Assembly (NCBI GenBank): GCA_900095095.1
Contig: FMBT01000310.1
Location: 1 to 64,000 of the forward strand
Source of the DNA: Fragilariopsis cylindrus CCMP1102
Taxonomy: Eukaryota > Bacillariophyta > Bacillariophyceae > Bacillariales > Bacillariaceae
Length of the DNA: 64,000 nt
Reading direction: 5' to 3'
Shown here piece by piece: positions 36,501 through 48,889 of the stretch. Position 1 is the stretch's first letter, and every line of letters begins with the position of its first letter. A program made the translations under genes and the position numbers. The notes under the pieces were generated by a model that was given only the letters and a program-made list of their open reading frames with translations, was not told where the DNA came from and did not search any database.

Positions 36501-38465
36501 GGATTATCAGGATCTTGAACCATATCAGCAAGTGCTTCAACTTGGGATTGGTATCCGATACTGGAGAACAGACGGTGTTCTAGTTGCAACTTGAGGTTAT
36601 CATATGCACAAGTATTAGTAGAAAGTTGTTTGATGCGAGCAGTCTTGTTCCCAAACAGAGTGGAATCGGTCCGGATAGTTTTAAGAAGATTATGGATACA
36701 GAACTGACCAGTCGACTCTCCACCAGTGAAAAATACTTTATCCGGATTCAAATGAACAGGGATGGTATCAACAGGAATGATGGCACAGGCTGTATTTGGA
36801 TTAGCTGCAGAAGGAACAAAGGCTTCAGAAGAAGCAATAGAGGCTTGACCAGTATACGGAAGGTAGTTGGTAGGTGGAAGAATCGGAGGTGGAGGAGGGG
36901 GGACGGTTGTTGTTGTTGTTGGAACAGATGTAGTAGTAGTAGAAACGGACGGAGCTGTTGTAGTAGTATGAACGGATGTAGTAATAGGAACAGATGCGCC
37001 GACTGTTGTTGAAACGGAAGCGCCGACTGTTGCTGAAACGGATGCGCCGACTGTTGTTGAAACGGATGCTCCAACTGTGGAAGCAGCTGGAATGGAGCCG
37101 GTGGTTGAATCAAGAGTAGATGCGGTGGCAGTAGAAGGAAAATAAGTTGTGGCAACAGATATTGTTGTTGTCATTGGAATGGATGATGTAGGATTGTAGG
37201 CGGTCGATGTATTGGAGAAGGATGATGCAGTATCAATACCGGTAGCAGATCATGAATCAGATGCAATATCCAAAGATTGATTATGGAATTATGAAAAAAA
37301 AAAACTGAAAATAGGGGAAGAATCGAAGCAAAATGTGAGCAAATAGAAATAACAAAATCAAAATGAAGGTTCGGTTTGCTCGACACATGATAATATGACA
37401 GTAATGCACCATTTGTGAGTATGGATGACAGTAACGCACCATTCGGGAGGAGCGTGAGAGGTAGATGAGGAGCAGGGCTTGCGATGGAAGGGGCAGTCGA
37501 TGATTTCCCGATTGATGATGATTTACGTGTTCTTTTCTTGGTTGGGCTATTATCATTCTGATTCGTACGATTGGATGTGACCAATGGTGCAGTCGTCTTC
37601 TTGGTCTTCTTCTTCTTCGTATTCTTCTTCTTCGACGCAAGAGGTGGAGTAGGTGAAGCACAATGGCGTTGAGGCTTATTCCGAATGCGAGGAGGCAGTG
37701 TAGTCGCACCACGGAAGATATTGTTGAACGTATCTTCGTTGGTTGGAGGTAGAGGCTTGTCATAATCAATATCATCAAGCTCATCAAACTCATCTTGATA
37801 ATCAGAATCGATATCAGAATCATTCTTGTTAGATCGCGCCATGGTTGGTCGAATTCTTTTATTAAATTAAATAGAGTAATGAGATGAAGAATGTATGTTA
37901 GATATTGCAGAAACAGATTTGAAATAATGACGATGAAGACGACGACGACACAACAGCAACAAATAATTACCTTTTTCTATTACGAATTGATTGAAAAAAA
38001 TCACAAGAATCTAGATCTTGATTGGTATCAATTCCAGTACAATCGCTGTCAATAAAAAATGAACGAATGAATGAAGAGGTGTGTGGGTAATATGATGAGG
38101 ATAATAGTATCGAATCGAAACAATGACAATACAGAAGCGATCATCAAAACAATTAAATTAACTTACTCGTATATGACTGATCCGATTGAGGGTGGAGTGA
38201 CTTGAACGAATTCAACTGAAGATGATGGAGATGGAGGAGGAGAGTTGGTGAGATCGCAATGAATTGGTTTCCCATTGTGGAAAGAACAACCACTATTTTT
38301 CCTAACTTGTTTTGTTTTTTTATCAGTAATAACAATATCGAAGTTGCCAGTCATAATAGAACCTTTCCAGCTAACGTCAGTGGTGCTAGCACTACTACAA
38401 GTACTACAAGTACAACAGCTAATGCATATAGAGCAGTCGTCGTCATCGTCGTCGTCGAGAACCAT
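33569..38465 (-). CDS. Multi-exon gene(s) of unknown function, many frame breaks
   Basis: The minus-strand start is at 38465, followed by an acidic Asp run and a Cys-rich stretch (CISCCTCSTCSSAS). Traceable joins include 38465-38172 to 38034-37977 to about 37859 (phase 2 each), giving MARSNKNDSDID and a Lys-rich part. Later exons cover a Thr/Val repeat (37100-36900) and TGQFCIHNLLKTIRTDS (36700). They continue with CWQRIQDAMEFAK (36370), GVSAYWKDVFADTSK (35900), FIFFTQTEGYFVD (35610), PWMAGPKVGQCWGPKHF (35150) and a Gln/Pro/Tyr-rich end (34392-33569). Several exons switch frame by -1 within conserved-looking sequence. I do not recognise any family. The region may be one gene or two. Confidence 0.6.
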
Positions 38466-38850
38466 GGTTCAATTCACTAACCAATTGTAATAAAACGTAC
38501 CAGTGTTACAGTAGAATTGCTTTTGGTGTGTGGAAATATATTTTTTATGAGCCTACAACTAGCAGTATCTAGTAAAAAAAAATCACTGCAAGAAACACTG
38601 CATAAACGAATATTTGGAAAATAAGACTAGCATTTACACGGTGAGAGAGGATGACAGGTCAAAAAAATTCAATCGTGATCATTTATATAGGAAAACTTTG
38701 GCGTGAATGAATTTTTGAAAATATGCTTAAGTATTGGGAACTGTCCACGGTTTGAAACACGAATTGAATTTTGAGTTCAACCTGTCAATCAACGGTAGCA
38801 TCTAAGTACCAAATTTTCAGCGCGACTAAAATCATCTAAATAAATTGAAT

Positions 38851-38974
38851 GAGGCATCATACAATTCTAAGTAATCAGAAGAGGCTTCATACATTTATCT
38901 AACTAATCAGGAGAGGCATCATACAATTATCTAAGTAATCAGGAGAGGCGTCATACAATTATCTAATTAAGAAT
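38851..38974. repeat. Tandem repeat, about 32 bp, four copies
   Basis: Units begin GAGGCATCATACAATT, with starts at 38851, 38881, 38913 and 38945. The second and fourth copies vary at a few bases. Units abut directly, without spacers. Confidence 0.9.
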
Positions 38975-39213
38975 GGAGCGTCAAAAATACATTTTATAGT
39001 ACTTAGCAATTCTATGTCGCAGATCAATATTTTTTATGTGCTTCGATTGAATGATCAAAAGTATTATTTTCGGCACGCGCGCATTGATGTGCGTTTTTTC
39101 ACAAAAATCCTAGCCGGTAACTGAGAATTCAATTTTGCGACACTGTTGTAACACACCTCATCTTGACGACAGACTACATTTCCATCCCATCTTTCCTAAT
39201 CTGTTCACAACTC

Positions 39214-39332
39214 GTAACAAAGGAAAGACTCGTGATCATACTGTAATTTTCCTCATCTTCAGGGGGCGAAAACAAGCCGCCCTGAAGACTTGAAAAACAA
39301 CAGTATGATCACTCTTCTTTTCCTTTTGTTAC
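39214..39332. repeat. Long imperfect hairpin, about 55-bp arms
   Basis: The left arm starts GTAACAAAGGAAAGACTC and includes GTGATCATACTGT and CTTCAGGGGGCG. The right arm is its reverse complement in order (CGCCCTGAAGAC, ACAGTATGATCAC, TTCCTTTTGTTAC). The loop is about 9 bases. There is no coding potential. It could fold as a hairpin RNA or be a foldback element. Confidence 0.85.
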
Positions 39333-39970
39333 TCGTCGTTCGGCGCAACTCGTTTTTTGCGCACGCACTCGTCTCCGACTCGCACGTGCTCAAAACTCGT
39401 CGCGCGGATCAGTAAAGACGTAATACATATAGTAACGTTACCACTTAGCTAGTATCCTCGTCTTCCAAGATGATCGATCGACTTCATCAAAACGCGCGCG
39501 CCGAAAAGTTGACACACTCGCTGCTGACACACTGACACCGAACTACGACTACTAACTTTTACGTACAAACAAACGACTCCGCGGATTTTAAGTTCAATTG
39601 TACACTTCACAATTTGAAGAATTACTTTTTTCCAATCTAAACTAAAACAAATACATTTTACAGCGTAAATGCACGTAGAAAGTACATTTTACCGTGTAAA
39701 TGTACGTAAAATAAAAAACTAACTTTTTTTTGGTTTTCGTTCACGCGTCTCATCGTCTAAAAATAATTGAAAAGACAATCAAATTCGACATTATTTGATC
39801 TCGATGAGCACACATTTCAAGTTTTTTTTTCACGTGTATTTCTCGCCCCCAAAATCTTGCTTTCTCGTTCGCAAGCAGTCACGCTTTGCTAGCGACCAAC
39901 ATATCTTGAAAGAATTCACACATCAAATTTTAAATTTTCCTTCCTTTCTTCTTGACACATACCGTATCTG

Positions 39971-42900
39971 ATGAATACTAACAGTAGCTCTGCCTACAAC
40001 ACAAACAGCATAGTAACCGACGAGAATCCTATCATTACAGGGTTGTCACGAAATAATACTAGAACTGGAACTACAACTGCAACTCTACTCTCCTCCACTG
40101 ATATGCATGCCAATGAGATAGCAGCAGTGACAGCTGCTTCCACTACTACTTCCTATAACAAAGGTGACTGTGTGATGATGGACGTAACGGAGTCAGATCA
40201 CAATAGCAACGGCGATGATACGGCGGTTGAGAATAACAACAATCACGCCCAGATTACTACTACTACTGCCGGAGCGGCCGGAGCAAATCGTGATCATTCG
40301 TCTCCACCGCCTATGTTCTTCGTAGAAAAAGATATTTCCGCTGCCGTTGCCTTTCAAGTTCAAGTTGATTTGTCCGGGGAAGAAGGAAGGGCCACGATGA
40401 TGGAAGGTACTGATGCTATCGCAGAAGTATCCGTCGTCTATGAAGGAGAAGGTGATGGTGGAGGAGGAGGAGGCGGGAATGCTGTTGGTGTCAACAGTAA
40501 TAGTACTGGAAATAACACTTCTATTACAAGTTGCACTACCGGTCTCTCTACTACTGAAGCCTACAATGGTGACACTTCTACTACTGTCACAGCTACTACT
40601 GGTGTTGCTGCTAATATAAAGAGATCATCGGATGAAGCTTTCTCTATTTCTTCCGAGTCCGTTATGGGTACTATCCCTGCTAACACTTCTTTTGTTGCGG
40701 GCACGGCTACTGTCCACAACGATAACAACGGCAATTGCAATTACAGTGGAGCTTTGTTTCTTTACCGGTACCGACAATCATAGTTCCACCACTTGTTGCA
40801 CTGGCACCGACACAACAGGAGGAGGAGCACCAGCTTCATCATCATCGTCATCATCTTTTGCTCCAACAAAATGCTTCTGAAGATGAAACTCATCTGTTTG
40901 AACCAGCATCAGTACCAGCACCAGCACCAGTACTAGTTTTACCTAATGATAATATTGCGAACAAGAAACGGAAAACGATGACAAATAGTACTTCCATCGC
41001 TAAGAACAGTGTCAATAATGAGCAGTGGGATGCTATGTATGAACGCCTTAAATCGTAAGTACTATATATACTCTGGAAGAGCCCTTTCTCTGAACTGATT
41101 AACATACAGCTACATTATTGATTTGATTTGATTTGATTTGATTTGATTTGATTCATCCAAAGAATTACTAGACTCTAACAATATTTATTCGCCTTTCTTT
41201 CTGTATTCTTACTATTCTGCTTCTGACCTATGTGTTTGTGTCAAATCTATAATAATTTTTGGTTACAAATAATGGTAATAATTATGTTGTTGTTGTCATC
41301 AGTTACAAGCAACGCTACGGGATTGTTTAGTCCCCAAACGATACGCTGCCGATCCCAAACTTGGAACCTGGGTGGAGACTCAACGAGTTCAATACAGGAA
41401 ATTACCTCGTTGTGATGCCGTCATCAGCACCAATAACAATAACGACACCGCGAACGGCCATACTGTTACTACTGCTGCTGTTGCTACTACTATCAACTCT
41501 CCAGGAAATGAATTTGGGGTCACGCCTAATAAGCGGCTTACCGCGGAAAGGTTGCGAAGACTCACATCGATTGGTTTTATCTGGTCAGCAAAGCATGTCC
41601 GAAAAAACCACTACGGTAACAACAAAAATTCATCGTCGTCGAATAATAATAACAATAATAATAATGCGACGGAAATGTTAAGCCAGGTACAAGTACTACA
41701 AGCGACGACCACTACTATGGATTCGTCAATGACGAATTCTCCACCTAATTTCCCCCTTCGTAGCGATGTTCACAACGCTATAGCTAATTTCACTACGAAC
41801 GCAGCATTCGCCGCTGCTCCCGGCCACATCATCATTGATACATCATTAACGATAACCGAACCTACGACGATGATGACGACGACGACGACGACTACTGGCG
41901 AGACGAACATCCCTCAGTCGTTGTCGCTGATGCAGACGCAGCAAATGGAGTTTCAAGTCCTCCAAGTTCATTTGCAAGCTGGAAGACACAGTCAGAATTA
42001 TCCGTTGCAACAGCAATACTATCCGCAACAGCGCCGTCATCGATTGAACGATGCTCAATGGGATGATGTGTATCAACGTCTAGTCCAGTACAAGAGTGAG
42101 TTTGGCGATTGCCTGGTTCCTAGGAAATATGAAAAGGATCCCAAACTTAGTAGATGGGTTGAAACACAACGAGTTTTATGGAACCGTGACAATAACAAGA
42201 GCAAAAACAACAATCGAAAGCAAATTCAACATAATGACAACTTCAATGAGGCAGCCGCGACGATGATGGAAATTTCGAACAACCCAGTCTAACGGGTCCA
42301 TCATCCTCGGAAGGATTTACTACACTACCGATAGATCCTTCCGTTTCCATTGAGTTGGTAGGGAACGATCCTGAGATCAATACCGATCATCTTGAACTTT
42401 TGGCGGCGATTGACGACACCAAAGCTAAGCGGCTCACCCCCGAACGCAAACTGAAGCTCGATAATTTGGGATTTGTGTGGTCCCTTCGCTCGAAACGTAT
42501 CGAAGATCATTGGGATGAAATGTTCAAGCAATTGTTGGCCTATAATGAACAACACGGTGATTGTTTGGTCCCCTCCCGGTACGAAGATAATTTGAAACTT
42601 GGAAAATGGGTGGAGACTCAACGATACGAATTTACGAAATTACAGCGCGCTCTGCCACCACCACGGCAGCTAAACAAGACCAGACGCAGTCTTGTTGAAT
42701 AGCGATGATGGTGATAATAGTAAAGCTAGTGATGCATTGATAATACTGCTTTTAGGGATAATTTCACAAAAGCTGTTGCTACGAGTGCCAAATCCACCGC
42801 CGGCTCACCGCGACCACACAATCCTCGCTTAACCGAGGATAGATTACACCGCTTGGAATCGATAGGGTTTCAATGGAAGGTCAAAAACAAGATGAAACGG

Positions 42901-44249
42901 TTTTACGATAAACAATGGGATAATATGTTTGAAAAGCTGAGCGCTTTTAAAATGGACAAGGGACATTGTATGGTTCCGAAACGTTATCCTGTTGATATAA
43001 AACTCGGAACGTGGGTCCACACACAACGGATTCAATATCGCAAGCTCACTGCAGGAACAAAGAAGGAAGCCCTCACTGAAGAAGAAGTTACAGCACTAAA
43101 GTCTTGCGGTGACGAAATTAGTTATAGACTAACGGAAGAAAGGCGTCTACGCCTGGAGGGCATTGGATTCGTTTGGTCGGCTAGGGAAGGGGAGAAGGCA
43201 GGAGACAAGGGACGGACGACTCGCAACTCGTATGACGACCAATGGGATAATATGGTCGTTCAACTCAAACAGTATCAAGAGATGAATGGTAACTGTCTCG
43301 TTCCCAAAAGATACCAAGACAATCCAAAACTTGGAACTTGGGTTGACACTCAGGTACGTCGTTATTGTTTTTCAACGCTACCTTTATCATCATCATCGTC
43401 GTCATCATCGTCTTGTTCTTTTAATTGTTCTGTGGTAGGGCTAACTTTTAGCTTCTTCGTTGTCGTCGTTAACTCTCTGATGACACGCAGCGAGTCCAAT
43501 ATAAAAAATTACAGAAGATGTTGGCAGAACAAGGCAAGGCAGAAAATGTGAAATATGGTGAAGAGGGAGGGAAAATCATAGACCTCAATGCTAGTGATAA
43601 TAGTAAAATCTCGCAGAAGCCGCTTGTTGGGAGACTAACAGATAATAGGATCCAGCGTCTTGAACAACTTGGATTTGTATGGACATTGCGTGATGACTGG
43701 CAAAAGCATTACGAAGAATTAAAGGCATACAAGACACAGTATCATAACTGTAATGTGCCTGCTAGGTATACCACTAATCGGCGTCTAGGGATTTGGGTGT
43801 CTGCGCAACGCCAGCAATACAAGGCGATGAACCAGCAAAAATTAGATCCAAAATCTCGAAAATCTGCACCGCTCACACAGGAACGTATCAAACTGTTGAA
43901 CGACATTGGTTTCACGTGGACTATCCGATCCCGAGATAGCCTTGGAGAGTCATGGAACGCTCGGCTAATTGAATTGAAAACGTTCAAGGCCAAATATGGC
44001 CACTGTCTCGTTCCATCTCGCTATGCAGAATCCCCGGAATTAGGAATCTGGGTAGGTACCCAGAGGACACAGTTTCGTCTCTATGTGAAATCAAAGGAGT
44101 CAGGTACCGCCGATGTGTCCGGATCTATTGCCATGAGCGAGCAACGCATCCATGAATTAGAAGCACTTGATTTTGTTTGGGCACTCCGATCTGCTAGCAA
44201 GGAGGGCTCGGCAACAACCGTGACTGCAACAGGAACAACAAGTGTTTAG
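39971..44249 (+). CDS. Helicase-associated (HA) repeat protein
   Basis: Introns are visible at 41055-41302 and 43354-43490. The N-terminal 330 residues are Thr/Asn/Ser low complexity. At least seven HA modules follow, each of the form W-x3-L..YK..-G-x-C-hVPxRY...LGxWVxTQR. Examples are DCLVPSRYEDNLKLGKWVET (42560), GHCMVPKRYPVDIKLGTWVH (42960) and GHCLVPSRYAESPELGIWVG (44000). Between them are linkers of the type LTEERRLRLEGIGFVWSAR. HA domains occur on some bacterial and algal helicases and alone in large diatom families; their role is thought to be nucleic-acid binding. No helicase domain is seen. Frame breaks occur at about 40750, 41320 (GGGATTG), 42290, 42690 and 42744, all within or next to conserved modules. 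Confidence 0.88.
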
Positions 44250-44788
44250 TTTAACTATCAGAAAAAGGAAGAAAAAAACGACACTTAGAGAATAAGATCA
44301 GAAGGCATTAATAGATAAAGATGATGTACAATAAAGAAGTCAAAACTATAGTTGATGATGTACAGTAAAGAAGTAAAAAGTATAATTTATATTATTCAAT
44401 TTCACTACTTCAGTACTACTGTATCACAAAAATTCCTATTGTTTGACTGAAATATATTGTTTGAATATACTAGTTTCTTTTTTGATTTATTCGACCCGTT
44501 CGACTCATTATCAACCATTGACTTTTTAGGTTTTGGTGCGAGCAAAATCAAATCAGTTTGCCAATCAGATCTACATTCTTTCGAACATATATTACAGTCC
44601 TCCACATCATTGTAAAAGAGAGAGAAATAATACCAACTTTGAACGACGTCGAAGGTAATGAATGACAAAGCATCAACAAAGGAAAAGAATAACTCTTTTT
44701 ATCCTGCAAATCTGCATATGATATAGACGCTAAAAAAGAAAAGAAAATTAGAGGGAACTTACAAACATAATCACACAAACATTAAAAC
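44250..44788. other. Intergenic region
   Basis: Between the HA-repeat gene stop and the first possible start of the aminotransferase gene. AT-rich, with repeated GATGATGTACA(A/G)TAAAGAAGT near 44320 and 44353. No gene. Confidence 0.5.
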
Positions 44789-47700
44789 ATGGACTACAAC
44801 AAGTACGATGATACATCTTCGTCACTTCGCGAAAAAGCTCACGAAGAAGACTTTGAACGTATGAAACAGAAAGAAGATAACAATAACGATATAGTAACAC
44901 TTATAATTCCCTAGCAGCATGTCTGGATTAAGAAAAATGATCCTCGTGATATGACGTTTATTAATGATGTTACTACCGCCAATTGCAACGACGGAAACGG
45001 AGGAAAAAACTATGGAAATGGAAATGAAAACGACGGTAATGGATTTTTCTTTTTTAATTCACCATTAGAATGGAGGACGAATGTACCATTGCAAGTGCCG
45101 ATGGTATATTGTGACTTTACAGCAAGTCATCGACCATTGAAGAGTATTGAAAGGTATATTAGTGAAACTTGTTTACCGTTTTATGGTAATACACATACGA
45201 ATACATCTGTCACTGGTGGACAATCATCGGCATTCGTATCAGAAGCAAGACAAATTATAGCGGAAGTATGTAATGCAAAAATTACTGGTAAAGCATCTGA
45301 GGATGTTGTTTTGTTTGCTGGCAATGGAACGACTGGTGCTGTGCGGTTACTCATTGACTGTCTCGGACTTCAACACTACAATAGCAACAACAACAACAAT
45401 AAAAACAATAATAATAAAAAAGAACAAAAAGCATTAATTGTGTTGGGTCCATTTGAACATCATTCAAATCTACTACCATGGAGAGAACTTGGTGGAGATA
45501 AATTTGTTATAGAAACAGCCAAACTGACAAAAGATGGATCAACAGTTGATATGATTGATCTTGAACGAATACTAATCCAACATCGTAAAAAGTATCCAGA
45601 TTGCCCATTTATTATAGGAACCTTTTCTGCCGCATCTAACGTAACTGGTGCAATTGTCGATGATATTGCTATTACAAAATTACTACACAAATATGATGCA
45701 TTATCATTTTGGGATTATGCAACCGGAGCGTCCTACTTAAATATGAACATGAATCCAAATCCTTCGTCCTTATTGTCTTCCGATGACAATAGTAATAATG
45801 ATGATGATAATAATATTAAGGCAGCGGACATTGCAAAGGATGCAATATTCTTTAGTGGTCACAAACTCTTGGGAGGAGGAGGTGGAACACCTGGTGTATT
45901 GATTGTAAGAAACGATAGTTTCATCGTTGAATCCACCAGGACAAGCATGTGGAGGTGGTACTGTTTTTTATGTCACAAAAGATCGTCATAGTTTTTATCT
46001 GATCGAATTGAAAGATACGAAGGTGGTACACCAAATGTAGTTGGTATTTGGAGACTCGGTTTGGTATGGAGATTAAAATTGAATCTAAAAGTTGCAGCGG
46101 GGAAGATATTATTGAAAAGCAAAAACGACGACAAGAACCAAAAAGATTCTTCGACGTCGTTATCTTCGTTATTATTGGAATACGATTTAAAACGTGCCAA
46201 AACCATTCAACAGCGACTTACGGAAGTACCCAATTTAGTTCTTCTCGATGGTAAATTTTCAGCTGACGCAGCGAAACTTCCTATCTATTCATTTTTGATC
46301 CGCTGTGGGAAGAGATTTCTTCATTATAACTACGTCTGTGCTATCCTGAATGATGTATTTGGAATCCAATCTCGTGGTGGGTGTCAATGTGCAGGTCCGT
46401 ATTCTCAGTATCTATTAGGAATGAATAGTAATAATAGTGATATCAACAACAACAACAGCAATGCCTCGAATCAAAATGACTCCACTGGTGGTTGTGGTAG
46501 TAATGAGGCCGTCGAAGACTGGCTAGTACACACCAAAGACGAATTGATGCGACCAGGTGCGACTCGATTAAGTTTACCTAGCATGGGGACGTCAATCGAA
46601 ACAGAAGATTACGTCGTAGAGGCTATTCGATGGGTAGCGACGCACGGATGGAAACTTCTTCACGTGTACCGATGTAATCATCGAAGTGGAGAGTGGAGGC
46701 ATAAATCCCGGCCAGGGTCACCGTTGGGCACACGTGATCGACTATGGTTATCTCATTATCGGATGATGGATGGAAGAAATAAAAGCGCAATTGAGGTCGT
46801 ACACGAAAATGGTAATCAAGGAGGTTTGTCATTAGCAGATGCGATTGACAATGCTAATAAAATGTTGCTTCTTGTGATGAAAGATCATTCTAGTATCTCG
46901 CAAACTTTGAAAATGGTTGAGGAGGAAGAATCTTCGTCGTCATTGCGATGGTATGTCTATCCAAAGGTAAGATAAGGGGGATTCGAATGCAAATTTTGGT
47001 GGCATATTCACGCGGTCGATTTTCATCGCTAACACTAGTGTTCATGGAAATTTCTATATTATCATATAGGATGTTGCGAAATATATCAGAGATGGTCTAG
47101 ACGTACCAGGCACGGATGATCCATCGAATGTTCTAGGAGCCCTGCAACCGCTCGCTCTACGTACCGGTGAAGTCGAATCTGTTGTGATGGAAGCGAGCAA
47201 TGCAGCCACCGTCATCGATGTAGACTCGAGTACTGTTCTGGATAGAAAAGAAGTTGGTACACTTTCAACGAAATTACATTTTCGTGACGGTGAATATCAT
47301 AGCGGGGAAGCATCGTTAGAAGAGATAATCGAAGGCCGAGATGATGGAGAACTTTCTGATCGTTGTCAAATTATGATCAAACCATCGACGAATGGCGATA
47401 TATTGACTCGTTTCTTAAGGAAGACACATCCGGCAGCATCGAAGTAAACTCCATCGATAACGACGATCCAATCCCAACTTCAGAAGAAAAGCCCACATCA
47501 ATGGAAGTAGAGCCAGACGAAGATTTCCAAGTTTTTAAGAACGACCGAAAGAAGCCACAAAGAGACGTGTTAACTTGGGGAAAAGGGCATGTTCAGCCTC
47601 TGCACTCTCTTGCCAAAAAAGAGGACAGTAATGAGAACGGTATAGATCTACAATCATCCGGCATCGGAAAAAGTCTAGGCACAAAAGCCCCCGGCAAAGC

Positions 47701-48779
47701 TTATGCGCATTTGTACTCAGGCAATGATTCAATGGGATATGCTAGAGGATGGTGATAAACTCCTGCTTGGCCTTTCAGGTGGAAAAGATTCAATGAGTCT
47801 CTTGCATGTCCTGCTTGAATTCCAGAAAAAACTTCCTGTTCGATTTGAAATTGAAGTTTGTACGATTGATCCGATGACTCCATCATTTGATCCGTCCCCT
47901 CTTATACCATACGTAGAATCACTGGGTCTGAAACATCACTACATTCGAAGTGATATAGTTGAGCGTGCTGGAAGTGCAGGGAAGGATGGAAAGCAAGCGT
48001 CTTCGCTTTGTGCTTTCTGTGCTCGTATGAAACGTGGGAATTTATATGCATGTGCACGAAAAAATAATTGCAACAAACTGGTTCTCGCACAACATCTAGA
48101 TGACTTGGCAGAATCTTTCATGATGAGCGTCATGCACAATGGTTTTCTTAGAACTATGAAAGCTAATTATAAAATCAACTCAGGGGACTTTTCTGTGATC
48201 CGTCCATTTGCTTACGCTAGAGAATCAATGATGACCGAGTTTGCGACGTCCGCAAACTTGCCAATTATCAATGAGAACTGTCCTGCTTGCTTTGAAGAAC
48301 CGAAGGAAAGAGCCCGTATGAAAAAACTCTTGTCGAAAGAAGAAACACTATACCCAAGCTTTTATGACAACATCAAACGAGCTATGATGCCTCTAATGCA
48401 TGACGATTCCACAGCCATTATGCGCTCATACACAGAAGAAGCGCTTGCTAAGTCGCGGAAGGGTGTTAAGAAGAAGCCTTCTGAGTTTAAGAGAGCTATC
48501 GGAAGCCATCCCTCCGTGAAAAATAGCGCTAGTGACGTCCAAGAGATATCTTCCCTCACTGACGAACTTACTGAGAATTTTAGTGGTACGACAGCGTTAG
48601 AAGATGCTAGCGAAGAAGCTCTAATTCGAGAGCTAGCACGTAGGAGGGCTACTAAGTTCAAACTTGCCGGTTCAATGGCAAGAGATGCACGTGGTAACCA
48701 AAATAATGATCCAGCAGGCCAAGTTTGTACTCTAAATGGTGGAAATGATAGTATACCGTGTAGCGAGTTAATGGAATAA
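44789..48779 (+). CDS. Class V aminotransferase fused to TtcA-type tRNA thiolase
   Basis: Start candidates are 44789, whose frame meets an in-frame TAG at 44912, and 44951. The N-terminal half is a class V aminotransferase/cysteine desulfurase: VLFAGNGTTGAVRLL, FSGHKLLGGGGG (PLP Lys) and SRGGCQCAGPY (Cys loop). The C-terminal half (from 47703) is a TtcA-like enzyme: the PP-loop SGGKDSMSLL, CAFCARMKRG, AQHLDDLAESF and NENCPACF, the Cys set that holds the Fe-S cluster in tRNA 2-thiolation enzymes. An intron (46967-47069) joins in phase 0. Frame breaks lie near 45930, 45995, 47368 and 47703, each at a short homopolymer or in conserved sequence. If joined as read, the desulfurase half could feed sulfur to the thiolase half. 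That the two are one protein is inferred from frame continuity and the absence of an intervening stop in the corrected frame. Confidence 0.8.
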
Positions 48780-48889
48780 TGATGCGCATTTTTCTAACAT
48801 TTCATTAAATAACCCCAATAACCTACCTTTCTATAGATCTAATATTTTACTTATGAAAGGGTATGTTTTACGTAGCAAATACTATTTCT

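Larger units (their letters stand above)
38466..39970. other. Intergenic region rich in repeats
   Basis: Upstream of the unknown gene (minus) and the HA-repeat gene (plus). It holds a 32-bp tandem repeat (38851-38974) and a long hairpin (39214-39332). The rest is AT-rich with a CG-rich patch near 39355-39415. No gene is supported. Confidence 0.55.

Noticed and set aside
38851-38974. Direct repeats taken as a CRISPR array
   Set aside because: Units are contiguous with no spacers, and the window is eukaryotic.
44894-44914. A 21-nt intron removing the in-frame TAG of the aminotransferase leader
   Set aside because: GT and AG borders exist and frame would be kept, but 21 nt is too short for a spliceosomal intron. 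A start at 44951 or sequence error is more likely.
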